The notes below the pieces were generated by a model that had not been told where the DNA came from, did no database searches, and worked only from the letters and a program-made list of their open reading frames with translations. A program made the position numbers and the translations under genes. DNA of 64,000 nt from CAWJKP01 sp963843465 (GTDB lineage: Bacteria > Planctomycetota > Planctomycetia > Pirellulales > Thermoguttaceae). This document shows positions 9,574-18,569 of the stretch, in pieces; position 1 is the stretch's first letter; every line of letters starts with the position of its first letter. The stretch spans positions 806,001 through 870,000 of the forward strand of contig CAWJKP010000001.1 of assembly GCA_963843465.1 (NCBI GenBank), read 5' to 3'.

Positions 9574-11526
9574 ATGCAATCAAAATCCTTATGCCTCTTT
9601 GTGGTGCTGGCCGTCCTGGCCGGGTCCCTGTCCCACGCGGCCCCACCGGCTGCCGCCGCGGAAAGCTCACCGGGCCCCGCGCGGCCGGCCACGGGAATCG
9701 TGCAAACGGTCACCGCCGCGGACTTCCCCGGCCTGTCGAAATCGTTCCTCGAGCCCACCGCGGCCGCCGTCCACCGCAACCGCCTTTACCTGGCCAACGA
9801 CAGCGGCATCGCCTGGTTCTGGCGCGACGTGCAGACGGGCAAGCTGCGCTTCGAGGGAGAAGAACCTGCGCCCAGCGGCGGCGTGCGAAAAATTCTCTTT
9901 GCGCGTGGCACGATGCACACGGTGGGAACCGAAGGCAAGGGGCTGGCTTGGTATCTCCTGGATTGGCGCAGCGGCAAGCCCGACCGGAAGGGAGAGGTCC
10001 CTTGCCCATCCGCCCGGCAGATGTTCACGAATCTGAGCGAAGAGGACATTTATGTGAAAACCTGCGGCGACCAGGAAGGCAAGCTCTTGTGGTACCGCAC
10101 GGGCTATTGGAGCACCCAGCCGGCGCCGACGGGCGAAGTGACCGGCAAGGGTCTCAAGGAAACCGGCCGCGACGGCGGCGCCACCCTGCAAATCGCGCCG
10201 AACCTCCGCCACCTCTACTGCATCTCGCTGGAGGACCGCGCCATCGCGTGCATCGATCGCAAGCCGAACGGCCAGATCGCCTACCAATCGGCGATCGACT
10301 TCGAGCCCCTTGCCCGCCGCGGGGCGAGCTACCGGCGCGCTGCGCTGGCCTTCTCGCCCGACGGCTATTGGCTCTATGCCCAGCTCTGGAACGGGAACCC
10401 GAAGGAAAACTGCTACGGCGTCTTCCGGCGCGATCCGTTCTCAGGCAAGCTGTCCCTGAAGGAGACCATTTCGGGCGACAAGGACCCGCTGGCCAACGTC
10501 CAGACGTGGGCCGTTGTCTTCACGCCCAACGGCGCGGACGGCTACCTCATCGACGCCGAGGGCCGTGTCCAAAGTTTCAAGTACGACCCGCTGACCGGGC
10601 ACTTCGGCCGGCGCACGGCGATCCAGGAGTTGAAGGGCCACGCTGCCGGCCCGTTGGTCCTCGACCCCGTTACGCAGTGCTTGTACGTGTTTGCCGACGG
10701 CACGCTCACGGTATACCAGGGGGAAAAGGTCCCGCGCAAGCAGATCGTGCTGAAGACCACGCCGCTGGGCGACGACTTCTTCGCGAAGCGCAACGACACG
10801 GTCGTCGCCTGGCTGGGCATGTCCAGCGTCGCGGTCAATTCGCGCGGCACGGTGATTATGGTCGACCCGCTCATCACACTGGTGGTGGATCGTAACGGCA
10901 AGACCGTCAATGAGTGCAATATGCCCCAGAAAGTGCCGCTGCCCATCCAGTCCGACAAGGTGCCGCGGCTAGACGCGGTGTGCTACACCCACGGCCACGC
11001 CGATCATTTCCAGTTGCCCACGCCCAAGGTGCTGGAGGCCCGGCTGAAGCCGTTGTTCTTCGGCGGCGGCGTGGAGGGGGAGCTGAAGAAGGCCGGGATC
11101 GACGAGAAACGCGTGATCACGGCGCAGCCTTGGCAGTCCTATCGCGTGGGGGACATCGAGCTGACCTTCACGCCGTGCAAACACTGCGCCGGGGCCACCG
11201 GTTACCTGATGAAGACCCCGGACGGGACGATCTGGGCCCCGGGCGATACGGAGTTCATCGACGACTTGTTGAAAGTGCGCGGCGTCGATCTTCTATTCTT
11301 CGACGTGCCGGGCACGGGCGGTCACCTGGGTCCGGAAGGCTCGTCGCGCCTGGCCGAGAGCTGCGGCGCCAAGCTCATGGTGGCGGAACACTACGGGACC
11401 GTGGACACCACCGCCGAGTGGCTCGATCGCGATCCGTTGGACGCCTTGCCGTTCGTCCGCGACCTCAAGGGGAAGTACATAATCCCCGGACCGGGCGAAG
11501 TGGTCAAGTTGCCCCTGGGGAAGTGA
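9574..11526 (+). CDS. Secreted propeller / metallo-beta-lactamase-fold fusion protein
   Basis: A 650-residue protein with signal peptide (LCLFVVLAVLAGSLSHAAP). Residues ~40-420 form a lactonase/YVTN-like beta-propeller (LYLANDSGIAW, RAALAFSPDGYWLYAQ). The C-terminal ~210 residues have the metallo-beta-lactamase motif THGHADHFQLP (HxHxDH), then CKHCAGATGYL, APGDTEFIDD and a late His in VAEHYG, as in UlaG-like hydrolases. It may hydrolyse an ester, lactone or phosphodiester outside the cytoplasm. SD AAGGAAG precedes the ATG at 9574, 31 bases after the upstream gene, so co-transcription is likely. Confidence 0.8.
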   Translation: MQSKSLCLFVVLAVLAGSLSHAAPPAAAAESSPGPARPATGIVQTVTAADFPGLSKSFLEPTAAAVHRNRLYLANDSGIAWFWRDVQTGKLRFEGEEPAPSGGVRKILFARGTMHTVGTEGKGLAWYLLDWRSGKPDRKGEVPCPSARQMFTNLSEEDIYVKTCGDQEGKLLWYRTGYWSTQPAPTGEVTGKGLKETGRDGGATLQIAPNLRHLYCISLEDRAIACIDRKPNGQIAYQSAIDFEPLARRGASYRRAALAFSPDGYWLYAQLWNGNPKENCYGVFRRDPFSGKLSLKETISGDKDPLANVQTWAVVFTPNGADGYLIDAEGRVQSFKYDPLTGHFGRRTAIQELKGHAAGPLVLDPVTQCLYVFADGTLTVYQGEKVPRKQIVLKTTPLGDDFFAKRNDTVVAWLGMSSVAVNSRGTVIMVDPLITLVVDRNGKTVNECNMPQKVPLPIQSDKVPRLDAVCYTHGHADHFQLPTPKVLEARLKPLFFGGGVEGELKKAGIDEKRVITAQPWQSYRVGDIELTFTPCKHCAGATGYLMKTPDGTIWAPGDTEFIDDLLKVRGVDLLFFDVPGTGGHLGPEGSSRLAESCGAKLMVAEHYGTVDTTAEWLDRDPLDALPFVRDLKGKYIIPGPGEVVKLPLGK

Positions 11527-11553
11527 CCGGCAACGGGAAGAGGTGTCATAGCC

Positions 11554-11653
11554 GTAGGGTGGGCCAAGCAAGCGTAGCTTGCGCCGGCCCACCATGATCG
11601 GCCAAGACACTCTGGTGGGCCTGCGCTTGCTACACAAGCTTGTCCCACCCTGC
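11554..11653. repeat. Palindromic repeat, GTAGGGTGGG family
   Basis: Two 41-base arms (11554-11594 and 11613-11653) are imperfect inverted copies, beginning GTAGGGTGGGCCAAGC and ending GCTTGTCCCACCCTGC. Each arm contains its own small hairpin (GCAAGCGTAGCTTGC in the left arm). Other members are at 49346 and 57451, with a half-copy near 35226. Confidence 0.85.
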
Positions 11654-11676
11654 AGACTGGAAGAGGAGGGATACGA

Positions 11677-13794
11677 ATGCAATTTCCGCGAAGTTTTGCT
11701 ATAGTGGCCGTCATCGCTGCGGTTACCGGCGCGTCGCTTTCCACGGGCTTTGTGGGGGCCGCTGCGGAAGCAGGGCCATCGACGGCGACGTGGGTGCCCC
11801 CGGACGCCGCCGCATGGCAGGACCTCACGCCGACAATCGCCGCGCTGGCCGACGATCCAACCGACATCGCCCTCTGCACGGTGGCCGTCGACCGGACCAA
11901 CGGCTGGCTCTATGCCCAACCTCAGAACTGCGGCCTATGGCGGAGCAAGGACCAGGGCCGCACCTTCCAGCAGATCGGCCGGGACGTGATCAACAAGGGC
12001 ACGCGCCACTCCCACAGTTGGGCCTCCGTCCAAGTCCATCCCGAGGGCGGCAAAATCGCCCTGTTCAGCATGTGCTCCTACTGGAGGGTTCCCATGGGAC
12101 TCTGCGGCTACTCGCTGGACGGCGGCGACACCTGGAAGGAGTTCGTCAAGTTCGGACGCCAGCCGACCGCCGGGGCCATGAACTGGGACGGCGATTGCAG
12201 CATCGTGCTTTGCAGTGGATGGCCGGACCACCGCGGGCTGTTCTACAGCTCCGACGGCGGCAGGCACTGGATCCGCCGCGATTGGAGCAAGGCGGACAGT
12301 TCTTCCCAGCGCTTCGGCTTCTTCTACCAGGGCTACGGCATCTTCAGCCCGAGCGTCCTGGTGACGTCCACGGGCGACGTCACCCTCCGCAGCGAAGACG
12401 CCGGCAAGACATGGACCGAGATCGGCAAGCACGGCGCCTCCGGCCCGGTCTGGTTCTTCAAGGGCAAGCCGTACTGGATGTCCGGCAGCGGGGTCCTGAC
12501 CACCGACGACGCCGGCAAGACCTGGACGCTGGTCGGCTCGAAGCTGCCGACCTTCGGCGTGGCCGGCCCCTACTTCGGCAAGGACGAGCGTCACATCGTG
12601 GTGGCGACTGCCACGGGCTTCTATGAAAGCACCGACGGCTGCAATGCCTGGCACAAACTTGCCCCCTATCCCCCCGCGTTCGCCGGAGTCGGCTTCCTGT
12701 GGAGTTCCTTCGGTTATGATCCGATCCACGACGTTGTTTATGCCCACGCCGACCGGACGCAGACGAAATTCAAGTATGGGGAAAGCGGGGTCACGGGGAA
12801 ACTGGAACTCAAGCGGTGGGCGGCCGCCGCGGCGCCGGTCCGGCCGGAAAGACCCGCTGCCGCACCGCGAACCGGCGCTGCGAAACCCTGCTTGTCGGCA
12901 GTCTGGTTCACCAGCCCTCAGACGGGCTTCGCCGTCGGCGACCGCGGCACGATCCTCAAGACGGCCGACGAGGGCGCATCCTGGACTGTGCAGCAAACGG
13001 CCGGTGTACGCGATCACCTCTACGCCCTGCATTTCCCCACCGCGGACAAAGGCTATGCTGTGGGCTACCTGGCGGCAGGATTCGACACGAGCGACGGCGG
13101 CGCAACCTGGGCGCCGAGGCTGGTCGGGACGAAGGACAGGACGCTGTACGCGGTCCATTTCGCGGATGCCCGCACCGGTTACGCCGCCAGCGAGGGCAGC
13201 ACGGTCTACAAAACCACCGACGGCGGTAAGAGTTGGACGCCGAGGAGATGGCGCGAGCCCGGTCCCTATGAATTCTTGTCGTATGCGGTCCATTTCACCA
13301 GCGCGGAGACGGGCTACGTTGCCGGCGAACTGGGGCTCCTCCAAAAGACGACCGACGGCGGTGCAACGTGGGTCCTGCAAGCCACCGGCACGAAGGACAC
13401 CCTCTGCTCGCTCTGGTTCACCGACGCCGACACTGGATATGCGGTGGGCGACCGGGGCACGATCCTCAAGACCGCTGACGGCGGCGCCCATTGGGTCTCT
13501 CAGACCAGCGGCACCGCCAGTTGGCTGTCTGCCGTCCACTTCCCGGATCGGACGACGGGCTATGCCGTTGGCGAATCGGGCACGGTCCTCAAGACGAGCG
13601 ACGCGGGGGCCCATTGGCTTCCGCAGACCAGCGGCACTAAGAATCACCTGTACTCGGTCCATTTTCCCGACCTGAAGACCGGCTGCGCCGTGGGCGACCG
13701 GGGCACGATCCTCAAGACCGCGGATGGGGGCGCATCCTGGGTCTCGCAGACTGTCCCTGCCGCCTTTCCGTCGCCTGACGCGGAGAAACGTTGA
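11677..13794 (+). CDS. Secreted BNR/sialidase-like plus Ycf48-like repeat protein
   Basis: A 705-residue protein with signal peptide (FAIVAVIAAVTGASLSTGFV). The N-terminal ~390 residues hold BNR/Asp-box motifs (SKDQGRTFQ, SLDGGDTWKE, SSDGGRHWIR, SEDAGKTWTE), typical of sialidase and VPS10-type propellers. The C-terminal ~310 residues contain about seven repeats of ~42-48 residues of Ycf48/HCF136 type (GFAVGDRGTILKTADEGASW and variants). Both halves should form beta-propellers. Catalytic sialidase Arg and Tyr residues were not identified, so it is more likely a binding or sensing protein than an enzyme. It sits between two other secreted-protein genes in the same direction. Confidence 0.75.
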   Translation: MQFPRSFAIVAVIAAVTGASLSTGFVGAAAEAGPSTATWVPPDAAAWQDLTPTIAALADDPTDIALCTVAVDRTNGWLYAQPQNCGLWRSKDQGRTFQQIGRDVINKGTRHSHSWASVQVHPEGGKIALFSMCSYWRVPMGLCGYSLDGGDTWKEFVKFGRQPTAGAMNWDGDCSIVLCSGWPDHRGLFYSSDGGRHWIRRDWSKADSSSQRFGFFYQGYGIFSPSVLVTSTGDVTLRSEDAGKTWTEIGKHGASGPVWFFKGKPYWMSGSGVLTTDDAGKTWTLVGSKLPTFGVAGPYFGKDERHIVVATATGFYESTDGCNAWHKLAPYPPAFAGVGFLWSSFGYDPIHDVVYAHADRTQTKFKYGESGVTGKLELKRWAAAAAPVRPERPAAAPRTGAAKPCLSAVWFTSPQTGFAVGDRGTILKTADEGASWTVQQTAGVRDHLYALHFPTADKGYAVGYLAAGFDTSDGGATWAPRLVGTKDRTLYAVHFADARTGYAASEGSTVYKTTDGGKSWTPRRWREPGPYEFLSYAVHFTSAETGYVAGELGLLQKTTDGGATWVLQATGTKDTLCSLWFTDADTGYAVGDRGTILKTADGGAHWVSQTSGTASWLSAVHFPDRTTGYAVGESGTVLKTSDAGAHWLPQTSGTKNHLYSVHFPDLKTGCAVGDRGTILKTADGGASWVSQTVPAAFPSPDAEKR

Positions 13795-13846
13795 TGAAGG
13801 TGCATAAACCGTTCAACCCACCCTCAAACCCTTGGAGAACTTTACC

Positions 13847-15640
13847 ATGTGTACGCGAATCAAGAAATCGAGCAATCGTTGGCTGAACTTTGCACTAATC
13901 GTCGCGGCGGTCCTTGTTTTGGGGCCGGGGGCGGGGCACGCTACCGACTTGCCGCCGGGACCGGAAGCACCCGGAGCCGTCAAGCAGGTCAAGGTCTTGC
14001 CCGACAAGGCGCCGGACTGCACGTCGTTGAAGTCGATCGCCGAGACGGTCACTCGCGGCTGCAAGACCAACGACGCCAAGGCCATCGCAATCTACAACTT
14101 CATGCTCTTGTCGCACTACCATTTCTTCGCTGCGACCGAGGATGGCGGCGTTCCCGCGCTGAAGGAAATCAACGTCTATGGCTGGGGCCTGTGCGGCGGG
14201 ACGCACGCCATCGAGTCGGCCCTGTGGCGGCAACTGGGCTGGGGCTGGCGATTCGTCTGCTGGCCGGGCCACACGACGGTCGAGGCCCGCTATGACGGCC
14301 GCCTGCACTACTTCGACGCCTTCTTGAAATGGTACGTTTGGATGCCCGACGGCAAGGGCGGCTGGACCGTGGCCGGCGAAGAGGACATCCTCAAGAACCG
14401 CAAACGATTTTGGGACGATGCCTTCGTCTTCGACCCTGTCCGGAAAGTCGGCTACATGAAGAGCGACCAGTTCATGATGGTCGACGGCAAGGCCAATTGG
14501 CGGGCCCGCGACTTCATGGGCTGCGACGCCTTCTGGATGATGGTCAAGGATGGCAGCGGCAAGTACAAGGGCGCCGTGCCCCGCGAGCTCAACAAGGTCG
14601 GCCCGTCCACGGAGTGGGAGAACTACAAGCACGCCGACGGCGACTACCGCGCCGAGGTGAACCTGGCGCCCGGCTTTGCCTTGACCAACACCTGGGACGC
14701 GCTGCCGGGTGCCTGGTATTTTCGCGGCTCGAAGACGCCGCCCGCGCATTTCTGCGCCAACTATGTCGATACGCGCAACAGCCCGGGACTGGGGCTGGTG
14801 CTGGAGCCTTACATCAATTCCAAGCCGAAACGCAGTTACGGCAACGGCATTCTCAGCTTCACGCCGGACTTTTCCAATCCCGCATGCCTGAAGTCCTTCC
14901 TCTCGACCGAGAACGTGAAGTCCGCGGACAAAGCCCTGGTCCCGGCCGAGGCGGGCAAGCCGGCGGTCGTCGTGGTCCGGCTTTCCTCGCCGTACGTCAT
15001 GACGAAGGCCAGCGGCGAGGCCGCCGGCGCGGACAAGACCGAGGTCTCCGTCGACGGCGGGAAGACCTTCAAGACGATCGATCTGGCGGATTTTGACGAC
15101 GCGGTCAAGGGCAGTCTGGCCGCGCAGGTCAAGCTCACCTTCCGGCAGCCGCTCAAGGTCCTGAAACTGCAAGCGGTCGTGCAGAACAATCCCGGCGCGC
15201 TGCCCTACCTGTCGCCGGGCAAGAATACGGTGACGGTCTCCGTCGCCGACCCGAAGACGCTAGGCGAGAACCGGCTGGTCGTAACCTACGCCTATCGGCT
15301 GGGATCGCGGAACCTCTCGTTCGACGACATCTGCCGGCAGGGCAAGTGCATTGCCAACCAGGCCGGCGCCAAGTGGTCCGCCGATGTGACCTGCGTGCAA
15401 AAGACCTTCTCGGCCAAGGACCTGCCCGCCACGTTCGAGATCGACTGTCCGACGCCCAAGGGACAGTACCCGGTGTATCCGCGGATGATGTTCCTGCGCC
15501 GCGAGGTGGTTGGGCCGCGGTCGCAGCCGATGCCGCTGCCGGCGGGAGCCGTAGAGGCCAAACGCGGCACCGGCGACGAGTTGGCGACCCTGCCCAATCC
15601 TTTCCTGATCGGCGTCGAACCGCCAAAAGACAGGCAATAA
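13847..15640 (+). CDS. Secreted transglutaminase-like protein
   Basis: A 597-residue protein; the ATG at 13847 follows TTGGAGAAC. A signal peptide (LNFALIVAAVLVLGPGAGHA) precedes a transglutaminase-like core with Cys in YGWGLCGGTHAIES, His in WPGHTTVEA and Asp in LHYFDAFLKW. The C-terminal half looks like beta-sandwich domains (VEVSVDGGKTF-like segments). It shares the Cys-His-Asp layout with the gene at 7358, although overall sequence differs. A substrate cannot be named. It lies in a run of co-directed secreted-protein genes; the palindrome just downstream ends in a T-run and could also act as terminator. Confidence 0.7.
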   Translation: MCTRIKKSSNRWLNFALIVAAVLVLGPGAGHATDLPPGPEAPGAVKQVKVLPDKAPDCTSLKSIAETVTRGCKTNDAKAIAIYNFMLLSHYHFFAATEDGGVPALKEINVYGWGLCGGTHAIESALWRQLGWGWRFVCWPGHTTVEARYDGRLHYFDAFLKWYVWMPDGKGGWTVAGEEDILKNRKRFWDDAFVFDPVRKVGYMKSDQFMMVDGKANWRARDFMGCDAFWMMVKDGSGKYKGAVPRELNKVGPSTEWENYKHADGDYRAEVNLAPGFALTNTWDALPGAWYFRGSKTPPAHFCANYVDTRNSPGLGLVLEPYINSKPKRSYGNGILSFTPDFSNPACLKSFLSTENVKSADKALVPAEAGKPAVVVVRLSSPYVMTKASGEAAGADKTEVSVDGGKTFKTIDLADFDDAVKGSLAAQVKLTFRQPLKVLKLQAVVQNNPGALPYLSPGKNTVTVSVADPKTLGENRLVVTYAYRLGSRNLSFDDICRQGKCIANQAGAKWSADVTCVQKTFSAKDLPATFEIDCPTPKGQYPVYPRMMFLRREVVGPRSQPMPLPAGAVEAKRGTGDELATLPNPFLIGVEPPKDRQ

Positions 15641-15671
15641 CGGCAACCCTGAGTGACCGTTCACGGCCCGT

Positions 15672-15752
15672 AAAGTAGCAGGCACACTCCGTGTGCCGTC
15701 CGCCCAAGGCGGACGAGGCAGCGGACGGCACACGGAGTGTGCCTGCTACTTT
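15672..15752. repeat. Perfect 32-bp palindrome, GTAGCAGGCACACTCC family, copy 1
   Basis: Arms 15672-15703 and 15721-15752 are perfectly complementary over 32 bases, separated by 17 bases. Each arm contains its own hairpin (GCACACTCCGTGTGC). A second copy with identical 29-base arms but a different loop is at 52441. It follows a gene end and finishes in CTACTTT. Confidence 0.95.
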
Positions 15753-15947
15753 GGCCGACTCCTCGTGAACGATTGCCAATCCTGATGACAACGCCGAGAG
15801 GGGTGATTGACGCGGGACCGGCGGGGCGACAGAATGAGGGTTCGGAGTCCAGTGGTTTTTCCCCTTGCGGCCTTCCGCCGGGCACGAGGAAATCGGTCCG
15901 GCCCCACCGTTCCTACCCCAAGAACTTCCTGCTAAGAGGTGTCTGCC

Positions 15948-17314
15948 ATGAAGAGGTTTCTGCCGTGCTGCGCGACTATCGTTTCCCTTTCGATCCTGGC
16001 GTCGAGTGCGCTCTCAGCGCGGGCCGAGGTCAAACTGCCCAAGGTGATCGGCAGCCACATGGTGCTCCAGCGCGACCGGGCGCTGCCCGTCTGGGGCTGG
16101 GCCGATTCCGGCGAAGAGGTCACCGTGAAGCTCGACCAGGCGACCGCCACCGCCACGGCCGACGCCCAGGGCGACTGGAAGGTGGTGTTGCCGGCCATGA
16201 AGGCCGATGGCAAGGCCCACACGATGACCGTCAGCGGCAAGAACAAGATCGAGCTGGACGACATTCTCATCGGCGACGTGTGGATCGGCTCCGGCCAGTC
16301 GAACATGGAGATAGGGATCGGGGTCTGCGAGAAGGCCGCGCAGGAGATTGCCGCCGCCAGCTACCCGAAGATCCGGCTCATGCTCGTGCCCAAGGTGCAG
16401 GTTCCCGCACCGGCCAAGGACGTGAAGGCCGAGTGGCTGGTGTGCAGCCCTAAGACCGTCGCCGCCGGCGGCTGGGGTGGCTTCTCGGCCGCCCTCTATT
16501 ACTTCGGTCAGCGGCTGCACAAGGAATTGGACGTGCCGGTCGGGCTGATCGACAGTTCCTGGGGCGGATCGCCCATCGAGCCCTGGACGGTCTCCGGGAA
16601 AAGGGGGGCGGGATGTACAACGGCATGATCGCTCCCGTGAAGCCGCTGGCCATCCGCGGCGTGATCTGGTATCAGGGCGAAGCGAACGTCGGCAACGGTC
16701 TGAAATACTACGATAAGATGAAGGCCCTGATCGGCGGCTGGCGCAAAGTCTGGGGATACGATTTCCCCTTCTACTTCGTCCAGCTCGCGCCCTTTTCGGG
16801 CTACGGGCCGGGCAGCCTGCCGCCGCTCTGGGAAGCCCAGGTGGCCAGCCTCAAGATTCCCGGCACGGGCATGGCCGTGACGACCGACATCGTCCACAAC
16901 ATCGGCGACATCCATCCCCGCAACAAGCACGACGTGGGCAACCGGCTGGCCCTCTGGGCCCTGGCCAAGGAGTACGGCAAGAAGGATCTCGTCTACTCGG
17001 GGCCGCTCTATAAGTCGATGAAGGTCGAGGGCGACAAGGTGCGGCTCTCCTTTGCCCACGTCGGCGGCGGGCTGAAGTCGCGTGACGGCAAGCCGCTGAG
17101 CGAGTTCGAGATCGCCGGGGGGGACGGCAAATTCCTTCCTGCCCAGGCCGCCATTGACGGGGACACGGTGGTCGTCGAGGCCAAAGAGGTTGCCTCGCCC
17201 ACCCAGGTCCGGTTCGGCTGGCGGAACGGGGCCAGCCCGAATCTGGTCAACAAGGAGGGCCTGCCCGCCTCGCCGTTCCAGACCAACAACTGGCAGGGCG
17301 GTACCGGAGAGTGA
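15948..17314 (+). CDS. Sialate O-acetylesterase (SGNH), frameshifted and internally deleted
   Basis: Signal peptide (TIVSLSILASSALSARA), then the family start LPKVIGSHMVLQRD, the nucleophile block GDVWIGSGQSNMEIG, GGWGGFSAALYYFG, and in the second half IRGVIWYQGEANVGNG and DIHPRNKHDVGNR with the catalytic Asp/His. The enzyme removes O-acetyl groups from sialic acids or acetylated glycans. Between GGSPIEPWTVSG and MYNGMIAPVKP the frame changes near 16600 at an A/G run, and about 60 residues expected from the homologue at 25724 are missing. So there is a small deletion plus frameshift, real or from assembly. Confidence 0.75.
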
Positions 17315-17382
17315 GTGCCAGGGCACAGCCAGCCCGCATTTCTCGCCCCACGAGGAGAACAGCCGAAAGAATGCCGGCAAAC

Positions 17383-17443
17383 GTAGCATGGGTATTCTTG
17401 CCCGTGCGATGCAGAAAGCACGGGCAAGAATGCCCATGCTACG
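17383..17443. repeat. Palindrome with 25-bp arms (GTAGCATGGG family)
   Basis: Arms 17383-17407 and 17419-17443 are complementary with a single mismatch (T versus C), separated by 11 bases. Each arm holds a smaller hairpin (GGGTATTCTTGCCC / GGGCAAGAATGCCC). It lies between the esterase and the EamA transporter. Confidence 0.9.
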
Positions 17444-17530
17444 ACTAACTCGTGAGAAATGCGGGCCAGGGCGGCGTCCTGGTTCGTTACGGAACCGCCG
17501 TTGCGCATCTCCGTCCCAGGACGACTTCCC

Positions 17531-18427
17531 ATGACCTCGCACTGCGGCGAATTGGCTGCGATTGGCACGGCGCTGTTATGGACGCTCTCGGCCCTGGCCT
17601 GGACCTCGGCCGGCCGGCGGATCGGCGTCGTCTCCGTCTGCGTCATCCGGCTGGTCATGGCCGTGTTGCCGCTGGCCCTTTACGGACAGCTCACGCGAGG
17701 GCTGGCTTTGCCGGTCGACGCCTCCGCGCGGCAGTGGTGGATCTTGGGCCTGTCGGGCTGGCTCGGGTTTTTCGTCTCGGACCTCTGCCTGTTCAAGGCG
17801 TTCCAGGTGATTGGGCCACGGCTGTCGCTGCTGCTCTTGGCACTCACGCCGCCGGCCGCGGCCATCATCTCTTGGGTCTTCCTGGCCGAGCGCCTGGCCG
17901 CCGGACAGTGGCTGGCCATGTCCGTGACCCTCGCGGGCATAGTCTGGGTCGTGCTCGAACGCCGGCCGGCCGACGACTCGCCACATCCGCCGGGCCACCT
18001 CCGCCTGGGAGTGTTCCTGGGACTGGCTGCCGCCGCAAGCCAGGCCGCCGGCACCGTCCTGGGGCGCTGCGGGATCGGCGACTACGATGCCTCGGCCGCT
18101 ACGTTCGTTCGCATTCTCGGGGGCATGGCTGGATACCTGGTGCTGGTGACCCTGCTGGGTCGCTGGCCCCAGATCCTGGTGGCCACCTTGCATCGCCGCG
18201 CCATGGGTATTCTGTGCCTCGGCACGCTGGTCGGCCCGTTCGCCGGAGTGATCCTCTTCATGATCGCCCTGCGCCATTGCCACGCGGGCGTCGTCTCGAC
18301 CATTGTCGCCACCATGCCCGTACTCATCCTGCCTTTCTCGATCTTCCTCTATCGCGAGCGGGTAAGCCTGCGGGCGGTCGGCGGGGCGCTGATCTCCGTT
18401 GCCGGGGTGGCGATGCTCATGCTCTAG
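17531..18427 (+). CDS. EamA/DMT family transporter
   Basis: A 298-residue, strongly hydrophobic protein with about ten membrane segments in two EamA-type halves (roughly residues 5-140 and 150-295), each ending in the characteristic pattern (FLAERLAAGQWLAMSVTLAG and FLYRERVSLRAVGGALISVA). Such proteins export or import metabolites and amino acids across the inner membrane. The substrate cannot be told. The ATG at 17531 gives the usual family length; the frame is open upstream to 17459, but that extension is not hydrophobic. Confidence 0.85.
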   Translation: MTSHCGELAAIGTALLWTLSALAWTSAGRRIGVVSVCVIRLVMAVLPLALYGQLTRGLALPVDASARQWWILGLSGWLGFFVSDLCLFKAFQVIGPRLSLLLLALTPPAAAIISWVFLAERLAAGQWLAMSVTLAGIVWVVLERRPADDSPHPPGHLRLGVFLGLAAAASQAAGTVLGRCGIGDYDASAATFVRILGGMAGYLVLVTLLGRWPQILVATLHRRAMGILCLGTLVGPFAGVILFMIALRHCHAGVVSTIVATMPVLILPFSIFLYRERVSLRAVGGALISVAGVAMLML

Positions 18428-18569
18428 TCCGCTTCCGGCAACGTCCCCGGGGCGGAGGGATTGCCAATGCCGCGAAACGCAATCAGAATCAGATTACATC
18501 AGGTTGCCGCCGGCGACTTCCGGCGGCCAAAACCAAGGCAAGTGACCCCGTGAACCGGAAGGTGAAACC

